Of a stretch of DNA of 44,428 nucleotides, positions 32,681 to 40,004 are shown in pieces. The stretch comes from Thermoleophilia bacterium (lineage in GTDB: Bacteria; Actinomycetota; Thermoleophilia; Miltoncostaeales; Miltoncostaeaceae), in contig JADGPF010000076.1 of assembly GCA_017882585.1 (NCBI GenBank), positions 1 through 44,428 of the forward strand. The letters run 5' to 3'. Under the pieces are notes generated by a model. The model searched no databases, had not been told where the DNA came from, and worked only from the letters and a program-made list of their open reading frames with translations. A program made the translations under genes and the position numbers. The stretch's first letter is position 1, and each line of letters begins with the position of its first letter.

Positions 32681-33516
32681 GCACCACAGGCGGCGACTAT
32701 CTCAGGCACTGGGGGCTCGCCGAGCCGCCGTTCCTCATCGAGCCCGACCCTCGGTTCGCATACGAGCGCGCCGACCACCGCGAGGCACTCGCACGCATGC
32801 TGTTCGGCCTGACCCAGCTCGGTGGCCTCGTCTTGATCACCGGAGAGATCGGCTGCGGGAAGACCATGCTCGCAGAGACTCTGCGTGGGATGCTCTCGGG
32901 CGGCGGATACCGCGTGGTCTCCGTGCCCAACCCCCCGCGCACGAGTGCCGCGTTGCTCGGCGCCGTGCTCGAGGCCGCCGGGGGTCCCAGCGCCGGTGGC
33001 TCGGCGGCGCGGCTGTCTGGGCTGGTCCGGCAACAGCTCCAAGAGGCGATCGCGCAAGGTCAGCGCGTCGTGTTGGCCGTCGACGAGGCGCAGCGGCTCG
33101 ATGCCCGCGCGCTGGACGAACTGCGCATGCTCACCAACCCGGGCTCGGGCGGATCGGCGCCGGCCGTGCTGCTTGGGCAACCCGAGCTGAGCACCCGCAT
33201 CGGACGGTACCCGCAGCTGGCGCAGCGGATCGTCGTGCGCTATCACCTGCAGCCCATGCCCGCCGACGAGATCGAGGGCTACATCAGCCACCGGACACGG
33301 ATCGCTGGATCGCCGCGCCGCCTGTTCACGCGACGGGCCGCGGCCGCCGTCCACGAGGAAACCGGCGGGACGCCCCGCCTCGTCAATCTCCTGTGCGCGA
33401 ATGCTCTGTTCGTCGGTGCCGCACGGGGGGAAGAGCAGATAGGCGCCGATACGATCCGGGACCTCGCCGAGGATCGGCGTCGATCGGAACATCTCGCGGA
33501 CCGGGGGGCCCAGTGA
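32677..33516 (+). CDS. ExeA/GspA-like AAA ATPase
   Basis: A 279-residue AAA ATPase. The N-terminus YLRHWGLAEPPFLIEPDPRFAYE is the typical ExeA-type lead-in, Walker A is GEIGCGKT at 56-63, Walker B is VVLAVDEAQR at 131-140, and LLGQPELSTRI plus GGTPRLVNLLCANAL complete the family pattern. There is no C-terminal membrane helix or peptidoglycan-binding domain, so it is the soluble ATPase core. ExeA-like ATPases serve secretion systems, while relatives (TniB, MuB) serve transposition; no secretion or transposase gene is nearby. It overlaps its neighbours by four bases on both sides (ATGA, GTGA). Confidence 0.85.
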   Translation: MSTTGGDYLRHWGLAEPPFLIEPDPRFAYERADHREALARMLFGLTQLGGLVLITGEIGCGKTMLAETLRGMLSGGGYRVVSVPNPPRTSAALLGAVLEAAGGPSAGGSAARLSGLVRQQLQEAIAQGQRVVLAVDEAQRLDARALDELRMLTNPGSGGSAPAVLLGQPELSTRIGRYPQLAQRIVVRYHLQPMPADEIEGYISHRTRIAGSPRRLFTRRAAAAVHEETGGTPRLVNLLCANALFVGAARGEEQIGADTIRDLAEDRRRSEHLADRGAQ

Positions 33517-33842
33517 GCGAAGTCACCTACCAGACGTTTCTGAGCGATATCGGGCGGTTGGGCGCGGAACGGTTCGTCCCGCTGCCGCCGAACGCACTGT
33601 CAACGCGCCGCAAGGACGCCGACCGAACACTCACCATCAGGATCTCGAAGGCACAGGATCGCTGGCTGGATCACGTCGAGGCCATCACCGGCAAGGGCAT
33701 CGATGCCGACGCGATCGTCCGGGCCCTCATCGATCTCGCGGGTGAATTGGACGTCGACTGGGCGATGCTGGCCGGGGCGCCGTCCGTCCGGAGCGCGATT
33801 GCAGACGCCGTCCGCGTCCGCCAGGCGACCGCCCGCAGCTAA
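33513..33842 (+). CDS. Ribbon-helix-helix-like small protein
   Basis: A 109-residue protein I cannot assign to a named family. Residues 37-80 (DADRTLTIRISKAQDRWLDH...IDADAIVRALIDLAGELDVDW) look like a ribbon-helix-helix DNA-binding fold: a short strand TLTIRIS, a helix, a glycine turn and a second helix. N- and C-terminal parts are unassigned. GTG overlaps the ATPase stop (GTGA) and its TAA shares two bases with the next ATG (TAATG), so it is locked into the operon. It may be a regulator or a DNA-binding partner of the ATPase. Confidence 0.6.
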   Translation: MSEVTYQTFLSDIGRLGAERFVPLPPNALSTRRKDADRTLTIRISKAQDRWLDHVEAITGKGIDADAIVRALIDLAGELDVDWAMLAGAPSVRSAIADAVRVRQATARS

Positions 33843-34360
33843 TGGCGCGCGCCTGGGAGGTCAACGGCCTTGCGCCCAACGCCAGGTTTCGTGACGCGGC
33901 GGGACGCATCGTGCTGACGCGGTGGCGGGAGATGATGAGCTACCGCGAGGGGACGTTGGCCGGCGAGGACATCGAGGAGCTGCACGCGATGCGGGTCTCC
34001 TCGCGCCGACTGCGCGCGGCGATGGACGCATTCGTCGACGTCTTCCCGGCGCGCAGCTTCCGCCGATATCTGCGCGAGGTCAAACGCATCACCGACACCC
34101 TCGGCGACGCACGCGATCTGGACGTCGCCATCGATCACCTGACGGTGCTGCTGCCCGATCTCGAACCAATCGACCGACCGGGCCTGGAGGGACTTATCGA
34201 CCGGTATGAACAACAACGGCGCGCAGAGGATGCGCAGATTCATGCGCTGTTTATCCGCCTCGAGCAGGTGGCGTTCGGCGCGCGCTTCGAGGCCTGGGTC
34301 GCCAAGCACACCGGGATCGACGCGGACGAACTGCAGCCCGGCCCGTCGGGGAGTCACTGA
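33842..34360 (+). CDS. CHAD protein, N-terminal half only
   Basis: A 172-residue helical protein matching the first repeat of a CHAD domain. The conserved basic helix ELHAMRVSSRRLRAAMDAF carries His48, Arg51 and Arg-Arg-Leu-Arg at 55-58, and LGDARDLDV lies at 87-95. CHAD domains bind inorganic polyphosphate through such conserved His/Arg/Lys residues and associate with polyphosphate granules. A usual CHAD module contains two such repeats in one chain of about 280 residues; here the second repeat is encoded by the next gene. Its TGA overlaps the next ATG (TGATG). With ppx in the same operon a polyphosphate role is likely. Confidence 0.82.
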   Translation: MARAWEVNGLAPNARFRDAAGRIVLTRWREMMSYREGTLAGEDIEELHAMRVSSRRLRAAMDAFVDVFPARSFRRYLREVKRITDTLGDARDLDVAIDHLTVLLPDLEPIDRPGLEGLIDRYEQQRRAEDAQIHALFIRLEQVAFGARFEAWVAKHTGIDADELQPGPSGSH

Positions 34361-34944
34361 TGGCCAAGCCACGCCCGGTGACCGGGATCGACCCGGCGCG
34401 TCGCGTGCGACCGAACGCTCGCAAGATCCTCGCGACCCGCATCGACGAGATCTACCAGTACGACGGGCTCGTGGCGAACCCCGCAAACATCACCGATCTG
34501 CACAATATGCGCATCGCGTTCAAGCGGCTGCGCTACCTGCTCGAGATCTTCGAAGCCGCGTTCGGGGTGGACCTGGAGCCATTCCTCGATCACGTCAAGT
34601 CGATGCAGGACCTGCTGGGCGACATACATGACTGCGATGTCCAGGTCCCGATGCTCGAAGCCCACCTGGCCTGGCTCGAGCGCCAGGAGGCCATCAGCGT
34701 GGAGCGCATGCTTACCGGCGCGCGACGCACCCGCAATCCGGAGGATCAATCGGTCGCGCTCGAACGCTTCCGCAGCCGCCTTGAGGCCGCGCGGCGGACC
34801 GATGAACGCCCCGGCATCCACACGCTCATCGCGATGCGCCGCGCCCAGCGCATCGCGCTGTACACACAGTTCACCAACGCGTGGCGCCGGCTTAAACATG
34901 AGCGATTCCGCCAACGCCTCGAGCACGCGCTCGGCATCAGATAG
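34360..34944 (+). CDS. CHAD protein, C-terminal half only
   Basis: A 194-residue helical protein corresponding to the second CHAD repeat. It has DLHNMRIAFKRLRYLLEIFEAAF with His48, Arg51 and Lys-Arg-Leu-Arg-Tyr at 55-59, then LLGDIHDCD at 85-93, which is the form the motif takes in the C-terminal half of full-length CHAD proteins. It starts in a different frame from the preceding half and shares one base with its stop. Together the two would rebuild one polyphosphate-binding module as a heterodimer. A frameshifted single gene is the alternative, but both halves have sensible ends. Confidence 0.82.
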   Translation: MAKPRPVTGIDPARRVRPNARKILATRIDEIYQYDGLVANPANITDLHNMRIAFKRLRYLLEIFEAAFGVDLEPFLDHVKSMQDLLGDIHDCDVQVPMLEAHLAWLERQEAISVERMLTGARRTRNPEDQSVALERFRSRLEAARRTDERPGIHTLIAMRRAQRIALYTQFTNAWRRLKHERFRQRLEHALGIR

Positions 34945-34954
34945 GCACCGAGCG

Positions 34955-35629
34955 ATGACGCCCGCCGCTTCGTCCCTGGCGCTCATCGGGGATATCCACG
35001 CACGCAGTGATGCCCTCGCCGCCGTCCTTGGCGCCATCGGCGCCGCCGGCATCGCCAGCGGGATCTGCACGGGGGATCTGGTCATGCGCGGACCCGACCC
35101 GGCGCGGTGTATTGCGCGCCTGCGCGAGCTCGGGTGGCCGACGGTCATCGGCAATACCGATCGCAAAATAGTCGCAGGCGATCCGCGACCGCCCGGCCAT
35201 CCGGCCTCCAGCCGCGTCGGGTCGCGGTCCTGGACCTTCCGTCAGCTGGATGCCGAGGACCTTGCCTGGCTGGAGGGCCTGCCGGGGCAGGTCCGCGTGG
35301 AGTTCGGCGGCGCGCGCGTGCTGGTGACCCACGGCGACGGGGACTCGCTCGCGGTTCCGATCACCGCCCAGACGTCAACCCGCGAGATCGAGCGCCAACT
35401 CCGCAAGTTGGACGCCGACGTGCTCGTGCTCGGGCACACCCACGAGGCGATGATTCGTCGCGTCCGCAACGGCATTGTGGTCAACCCCGGAGCAGTCGGC
35501 GAGAGCCGCGACCCGGACTGGCAGCCGCACTGGGCATGGCTGGAGGCGACGCCGACGGGCATCGTCGCCCATCTGGAAGTCGTGCCCACTCCGCTCGCGC
35601 CGCAGCGCGACGATCTCCCCGAAGATTAG
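34955..35629 (+). CDS. Calcineurin-like metallophosphoesterase (YfcE/MJ0936-like)
   Basis: A 224-residue dimetal phosphoesterase with the standard motif order: GDIHAR near residue 12, GDLVMRGPDP, GNTD, THGD and GHTH, followed by NPGAVGESRD. The pattern is that of small bacterial phosphodiesterases of the YfcE group, whose natural substrates are mostly unknown. It begins 10 bases after the CHAD stop and is the last gene of the ppx operon. It could act on nucleotide or polyphosphate-related esters, but nothing in the sequence fixes the substrate. Its TAG overlaps the TAA of the convergent DUF192 gene. Confidence 0.88.
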   Translation: MTPAASSLALIGDIHARSDALAAVLGAIGAAGIASGICTGDLVMRGPDPARCIARLRELGWPTVIGNTDRKIVAGDPRPPGHPASSRVGSRSWTFRQLDAEDLAWLEGLPGQVRVEFGGARVLVTHGDGDSLAVPITAQTSTREIERQLRKLDADVLVLGHTHEAMIRRVRNGIVVNPGAVGESRDPDWQPHWAWLEATPTGIVAHLEVVPTPLAPQRDDLPED

Positions 35630-36027
35630 GCGGACCGCCGCAACCGTTCACCGACCCGGACGGTGGCGACCAGCCCGACCGGACCTTCGATCACCGTACG
35701 CGCGCGACGGGAACCGACGATCCGCCATGCGGGCACCGGATCGGCCATGTCGACGACGACCCCCTCGGCATCGAGAAACAGGCAGGCGATCGGCATGCCC
35801 ATGCCCCACGTGTGCACACGCCGGCAGCGGGGGATCCATAGCAGCTCCTCCGGCGCGAGTGCGCGCGTGCCCAACAGGCCCACGGCCCGTGCCCACCAGC
35901 GCTCGGCGACGTAGACGCGATCGGCGAGGCGGGTCCCGTCCGCGCGAACGACCGCGACCGGCGCCCCGCACAGCCGGTCAACACGCGGTAGCAGCCGCCG
36001 CCGGGCCCCGGTCCCGCCGCCCGTCAG
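35626..36027 (-). CDS. DUF192 family protein, start uncertain (possible CTG)
   Basis: A DUF192-family domain is recognisable in WARAVGLLGTRALAPEELLWIPRCRRVHTWGMGMPIACLFLD and the later VIEGPVG...VRVGERL. An ATG/GTG/TTG start is available only at GTG 35883, which would cut off the first strands (VYVAERWWARAVG). The frame remains open upstream to a CTG at 36027 that overlaps the previous gene's stop as CTGA, the same geometry as the other overlaps in this window. I therefore extend it to 36027 (133 residues), with 35883 as the conservative alternative. No signal peptide is evident. The function of the family is unclear. Confidence 0.6.
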   Translation of the reverse strand: MTGGGTGARRRLLPRVDRLCGAPVAVVRADGTRLADRVYVAERWWARAVGLLGTRALAPEELLWIPRCRRVHTWGMGMPIACLFLDAEGVVVDMADPVPAWRIVGSRRARTVIEGPVGLVATVRVGERLRRSA

Positions 36028-36335
36028 GGGCTCGGGGTGATGGCTCCCTGCAGCGCTGCCAGCGCGCGCGCAAACATCAGGCCCATCGCGTCGGCCGCAT
36101 CGTCCGGCGTGGAACGTGGCTCAAGCGTGCGCATCCCGGCGGCCGCCAGATCGACGGCGCGGCTGACGATCTGCCAGCGGTCGACCGGCGCGACCTGGCC
36201 CCCGCCCTCGGCCTGCAACTCGTCAAAGGCCTCTTTTTGGGCCCGCATGAGTTCCTTCAGGCGCTCCTTGAACTCTTCCGCTGCGCCTTCGCCGAATGCG
36301 AAGTTAAACGGTCCGAAATCGTCGTCGTCGTTCAT
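36024..36335 (-). CDS. Small acidic hypothetical protein in the glpX-fsa operon
   Basis: A 103-residue protein (MNDDDDFGPFNFAFGEGAAEEF...) with a very acidic, Phe-rich N-terminus and helical remainder; no cysteines and no membrane segment. I do not recognise a family. The ribosome site AGGGGG lies 6 bases ahead of the ATG, and the gene begins 8 bases after the glpX stop, so it is a real member of the fsa-glpX unit. Confidence 0.6.
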   Translation of the reverse strand: MNDDDDFGPFNFAFGEGAAEEFKERLKELMRAQKEAFDELQAEGGGQVAPVDRWQIVSRAVDLAAAGMRTLEPRSTPDDAADAMGLMFARALAALQGAITPSP

Positions 36336-36343
36336 GACGCCCC

Positions 36344-37327
36344 CTAGAGGCGAATCTCCCGGATGATCGTCCGGCTGAACAGGTGGACGGTGTCGATGAA
36401 CTGCACGGTATTGCTCATCAGGTCCATGACGATCGAGTGCGTCCGCGCACCGTCTGTGAAATAGCGTACGCCCTGCAGCAGGTTCCCATCGGTTACGCCG
36501 GTGGCGATGACGTAGTAGGGCTTGGGCGCAAGTTCCGGGATCCCGAAGGTCGTGTCGAGGTCGGTGATGCCGAACTCGGCGAGCTTGGCGGACTCCTCGT
36601 CGGTCCGTGGCCACATCTTGGCCTGGATTTCCCCGCCCAGACATTCAAGCGCGGCGGCGGTGATGACGCCTTCGGTCGACCCCCCGATCCCCACATACAG
36701 GTGGTCGCCGGTCCCACGGACGCCGACCGACATGCTCGCGGTGATGTCGCCGTCGGGGATCAGCCGGATTCGCGCGCCTGCCGCCCGAATCTCATCGATG
36801 AGCTTCTCGTGACGCGGCCGGTCGAGCACGACCACCGTCAGGTCTCGGATGCGGCGCTGATAACACCGCGCAATCACTTCGAGCGTGTCCGCCATCGGGG
36901 CATCGATGTCGATGCGGCCCTTGGCGCTTGGTCCGACGCAGATCTTGCGCATGTACATGTCGGGCGCGGACATGATGCCGCCAGGGGCACCAACGACGCA
37001 CACCGAGATTGCACCGGCGTCGCCGCGTGCCACGAGGTCGGTGCCCTCAAGTGGGTCCACGGCGATCTCGCAGGGCATGCCGCCGGTGCCGAGCGACTCT
37101 CCGACGTACAGCTCGGGAGCCTCGTCCTTTTGGCCCTCCCCGATCACGACGGTTCCACTGATGGAGAGCTTGCCGAACTCAGCACGCATCGCGTCGACCG
37201 CGGCACCGTCGGCGGCGTTATTGTCGCCGCGCCCGAGCCAGCGCGCCGACGCGAGGGCGGCCTGCTCGGTGACCTTCAGAAAATCGACTGCCGGAACCAT
37301 GCGTTCGTCGACGGGTGTCGTCGTCAT
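36344..37327 (-). CDS. glpX: Class II fructose-1,6-bisphosphatase GlpX
   Basis: A 327-residue Li-sensitive phosphatase of the GlpX family, acting in gluconeogenesis and possibly on sedoheptulose bisphosphate. Metal/substrate motifs are IGEGQKDEAP (62-71) and DPLEGTDL (91-98), with GAISVCVVG, YMRKI and GGSTEGVITAAAL further on. Length matches the family. It follows the transaldolase gene by 5 bases, so sugar-phosphate enzymes are grouped. Confidence 0.96.
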   Translation of the reverse strand: MTTTPVDERMVPAVDFLKVTEQAALASARWLGRGDNNAADGAAVDAMRAEFGKLSISGTVVIGEGQKDEAPELYVGESLGTGGMPCEIAVDPLEGTDLVARGDAGAISVCVVGAPGGIMSAPDMYMRKICVGPSAKGRIDIDAPMADTLEVIARCYQRRIRDLTVVVLDRPRHEKLIDEIRAAGARIRLIPDGDITASMSVGVRGTGDHLYVGIGGSTEGVITAAALECLGGEIQAKMWPRTDEESAKLAEFGITDLDTTFGIPELAPKPYYVIATGVTDGNLLQGVRYFTDGARTHSIVMDLMSNTVQFIDTVHLFSRTIIREIRL

Positions 37328-37332
37328 CCTGC

Positions 37333-37989
37333 TCAGCCTCCCAGCCGGGCGTGACGGGCCGCGGCATCCGCATTGAATTTCTCCAGCCCGACGTTCGTGA
37401 GCGGGTGCTCGAGCATCTGGCGAAACACCTTCGGTGGAATTGTCGCAATGTCGGCTCCCATCTTCGCAGCCTCAACGACGTGGATCGGCGACCGAATCGA
37501 CGCGGCCAGCACCTCGACCTCGGATTCGAACCCCCAGAGCGCCTCGACGACCTCCCGGAGCGCCTCGATCCCGTTGTTGCCGATGTCGTCGTAGCGACCC
37601 ACGAACGGGGAGACGTAGCGCGCGCCGGATGACGCGGCCAGCAGGGCCTGAGGCGCCGTAAAGCACAGCGTCATGTTGACCGCGATCCCCTCGGCCGCAA
37701 GCGCGGCGGTGGCGGCAAGACCGTCGGCGCTGGTCGGGATCTTGACGACGATGTTGGGATGAATGGCGGCGAGCCGGCGGCCTTCGGAGACCATCTGCTC
37801 ACGCCCTTCGACGATCACCTCGGCGGAGATCGGTCCGTCGACGAGCTCACAGATCCGGCGATAGATGCTGATCTCGTCGCCCTCAACCTGATTGAGCAGA
37901 CTCGGGTTGGTCGTGACCCCCTTCAGGACGCCCCACGAGGCCAGGGTCTCGATCTCGTTCAGATCCGCGGTATCGACGAAGAGTTTCAC
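37333..37989 (-). CDS. tal: Fsa/TalC-type transaldolase
   Basis: A 218-residue small transaldolase (fructose-6-phosphate aldolase/TalC subfamily). The N-terminus MKLFVDTADLNEIETL contains the conserved Asp6, GVTTNPSLL follows, the Schiff-base lysine is Lys83 in VVKIPT, and YVSPFVGRYDDIG and ADIATIPPKVF complete the pattern. It links the pentose phosphate and glycolytic pools, and glpX next door uses related substrates. The start is ATG 37989. The 177 bases upstream of it hold no gene but include a 16-bp palindrome. Confidence 0.95.
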   Translation of the reverse strand: MKLFVDTADLNEIETLASWGVLKGVTTNPSLLNQVEGDEISIYRRICELVDGPISAEVIVEGREQMVSEGRRLAAIHPNIVVKIPTSADGLAATAALAAEGIAVNMTLCFTAPQALLAASSGARYVSPFVGRYDDIGNNGIEALREVVEALWGFESEVEVLAASIRSPIHVVEAAKMGADIATIPPKVFRQMLEHPLTNVGLEKFNADAAARHARLGG

Positions 37990-38074
37990 GGCTGGTCCTT
38001 CGCGTGTCGGTGGCGGTTGCGGCAGCTCACGGTGCGGAGCCGGTGCGACCTAGAGCTGCGCTGGTCCTACCCGT

Positions 38075-38090
38075 CATGCCCCGGGGCATG
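38075..38090. repeat. Perfect 16-bp palindrome in the folP-tal gap
   Basis: CATGCCCCGGGGCATG is a perfect inverted repeat without a loop, in the 177-base intergenic stretch 37990-38166. It lies about 85 bases ahead of the transaldolase start. It may be an operator or part of a terminator for folP. The rest of the gap shows no coding potential or RNA gene that I can recognise. Confidence 0.45.
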
Positions 38091-38166
38091 CCGTCTACGA
38101 GCGCGACCCCGGTCGGCGCCGCCCGAGGGCAGGCACCCCGAACGACCGGTGTCCGCGCCGGTGATG

Positions 38167-39078
38167 CTACTTGATCACCTCGTGCCAGCGCTCCGGCGCG
38201 CCGGCGATCAGGGCCTCGGTCATCGTCAGCACGTCCTTGAGAAAGCCGACCTCGTGCACCCGGAAGATGCTCGCCCCCCGGAGCCGGCACCATGCAACGC
38301 CGGCGGCAGTCGGCGCCAAGCGTTGCGTGGCCACCCGCCCGGTGACTGCCCCGAGCACCTTCTTGTTAGAGATCGGCATGAAGATCGGGCGACCGAGGAC
38401 CTGCAGCTCACCGAGGCGGCGCAGGAGATCGAGATCCTGCTGCGGCGACTTCCCCAATCCCAGCCCCGGATCGATCACGATTCGCTCGGCGGCGATGCCC
38501 GCGGCGCCGGCGAGCGCGAGCGTCTCGCGTGCCCACGCAGTGACCGCGTCCGGGACATCGACATCCGGGAAGCTGCGCGGCCGAATCTTGGGCGTCCCGA
38601 AGAAATGGGTCATCACGATCCCGACGTCGCTCGCCGACGCGGCGCGCAACATCCCGGGATCGCGCAGGCCCGTCGGATCGTTGAGGACCGACGCGCCGGC
38701 GGCAATCGCGGCCTCGGCAACCTCGGGCTTGAAGGTATCGATCGCCACCGGCGCCGAGATCGTCCCGGTGAGCCCGCGGATCACCGGGACGACGCGTGCG
38801 ATTTCTTCGGCGACCTCAGTGCGCGGAGCGAACCGCAGCGATTCGCCACCGACCTCGATGATGCTCGCCCCCTGCTCGGCAAGGGCGATGCCGTGCGCGA
38901 TCGACGCCGCGGTGCCAAAGTGCCGGCCCTCGTCGGAAAACGAGTCAGGCGTCGCGTTAACGATGCCCACCAGGTGTCCCCGATCGCAGTCCAGGACGCC
39001 CGACCCATGACGCCAGCGCCGGGCGCCGGGCGCGAGCTCCGCCAACGGATCGCGCAGGACGGCGGGCGGGTCGCTCAA
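38167..39078 (-). CDS. folP: Divergent dihydropteroate synthase (FolP-like)
   Basis: A 303-residue TIM-barrel pterin-binding enzyme of folate synthesis. The opening LVGIVNATPDSFSDEGRHF (36-54) and IDPGLGLGKSPQQDLDLL (202-219) are clear DHPS signatures, and it ends with IFRVHEV. Two motifs deviate: the pyrophosphate-binding GGESTRPG appears as GGESLRFA (77-84), and the SRKS-type loop reads SNKK (237-240). The enzyme may still act on pterin and p-aminobenzoate, but its activity needs caution. TTG 39078 was chosen because it overlaps the thrB stop (TTGA); upstream codons shadow thrB. It ends the lysA-hom-thrC-thrB series. Confidence 0.8.
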   Translation of the reverse strand: MSDPPAVLRDPLAELAPGARRWRHGSGVLDCDRGHLVGIVNATPDSFSDEGRHFGTAASIAHGIALAEQGASIIEVGGESLRFAPRTEVAEEIARVVPVIRGLTGTISAPVAIDTFKPEVAEAAIAAGASVLNDPTGLRDPGMLRAASASDVGIVMTHFFGTPKIRPRSFPDVDVPDAVTAWARETLALAGAAGIAAERIVIDPGLGLGKSPQQDLDLLRRLGELQVLGRPIFMPISNKKVLGAVTGRVATQRLAPTAAGVAWCRLRGASIFRVHEVGFLKDVLTMTEALIAGAPERWHEVIK

Positions 39079-40004
39079 CCGATCGAGCGCTCCAGCCGCG
39101 GCGCGTCCCCGGGGGTTGCCCAGCGTGCCCGCACGCCGGTCTGCGCGATGCGCATCGGCACGAGGCGGGTCGCCGAGCCCGTGCTCGCCAATGCCTCTGT
39201 CGCGGCTGTCTCGAGTTCGTCGAGGCACTCGTCGCGGCACCACAACAGGGTCGCCGGACCCGAGCCGGAGATGGTAACGCCGAGGCACCCATGGGTCCCG
39301 ATCAGCGCCCGCATGGCATCGAGTCCAGGGACCATCGTGCCGCGGTACGGCTCGTGCAGACGGTCGTCAAGCACCGCCGGAAGGTCGTCGAGGTGCCCTT
39401 GCGTCAACGCGAGCACCAGACGGATCCCGTTGGCGAGCGTGATGGCGGCATCGCGAATCGGAATGGCCCCCGGCAGCGCGGCGCGTGCTTCGGATGTCGA
39501 GACGGTCGCCAACGGAATGGCCGCCACGAAGGCGAGCGCACGCGGCACCTCGAGCCGGATCGTGGTGTGATCCGCCCCGACGGCCACGATGCCGCCGGTC
39601 AGACATGCCGCGGCATTGTCGGCATGGCCCTCCAGGCGCGTCGCCCGGGACAGGATCTCGGACGGGCTCCAGCGGAGCCCGCCGAGCGCGTTCGCCGCGA
39701 TCAGCCCGGCGCAGACCGACGCGGCCGACGACCCGAGCCCCCGGCCCAACGGGATCCGGTTCCGACACTCGATCTCGAGCCCGTCCAACGAGTCGAGCCC
39801 TTCCGACAAGGAGCGGCAGATCAGATTCGACGCATCGGCCGGCAGCTCATCGGCGCCTTCGCCGACGACCCGCACCGCCAGCGGCCCCGTGCGGCGGGTA
39901 ATCACCACCGCATTGGTGAAATCCAATGCTGCCGCGAGAACATCAAATCCCGGTCCGAGGTTTGCCGACGTCGCCGGAGCGGTGACGATCAGCGCCTCAG
40001 CCAT
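39075..40004 (-). CDS. thrB: Homoserine kinase ThrB
   Basis: A 309-residue GHMP kinase phosphorylating L-homoserine. The N-terminal [12 protein letters not shown] (10-21), the ATP loop [16 protein letters not shown] and the C-terminal [13 protein letters not shown] are the three GHMP motifs. ATG 40004 lies 8 bases inside the end of thrC, so the genes overlap and are translated together. Threonine synthesis from aspartate semialdehyde is completed by hom and thrC upstream. Confidence 0.95.
   Translation of the reverse strand: MAEALIVTAPATSANLGPGFDVLAAALDFTNAVVITRRTGPLAVRVVGEGADELPADASNLICRSLSEGLDSLDGLEIECRNRIPLGRGLGSSAASVCAGLIAANALGGLRWSPSEILSRATRLEGHADNAAACLTGGIVAVGADHTTIRLEVPRALAFVAAIPLATVSTSEARAALPGAIPIRDAAITLANGIRLVLALTQGHLDDLPAVLDDRLHEPYRGTMVPGLDAMRALIGTHGCLGVTISGSGPATLLWCRDECLDELETAATEALASTGSATRLVPMRIAQTGVRARWATPGDAPRLERSIG

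Noticed and set aside
32677-33842. ExeA-like ATPase plus RHH protein as part of a transposon (TniB/MuB-like)
   Set aside because: There is no transposase, no terminal inverted repeats and no target-site duplication around them, and they are embedded by overlapping stop-start codons in an operon.
33842-34944. The two CHAD genes as one gene broken by a frameshift
   Set aside because: Each half has its own start and the stop-start overlap TGATG matches other junctions in the operon, so I annotate two genes. The frameshift explanation is kept as the main alternative.
37759-39570. A 603-residue plus-strand open frame across the transaldolase, folP and thrB genes
   Set aside because: It is antisense to three clear enzyme genes on the minus strand, its translation is low-complexity Arg/Ala/Gly-rich sequence, and it shows no domain. 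Long antisense frames are expected at this GC content.
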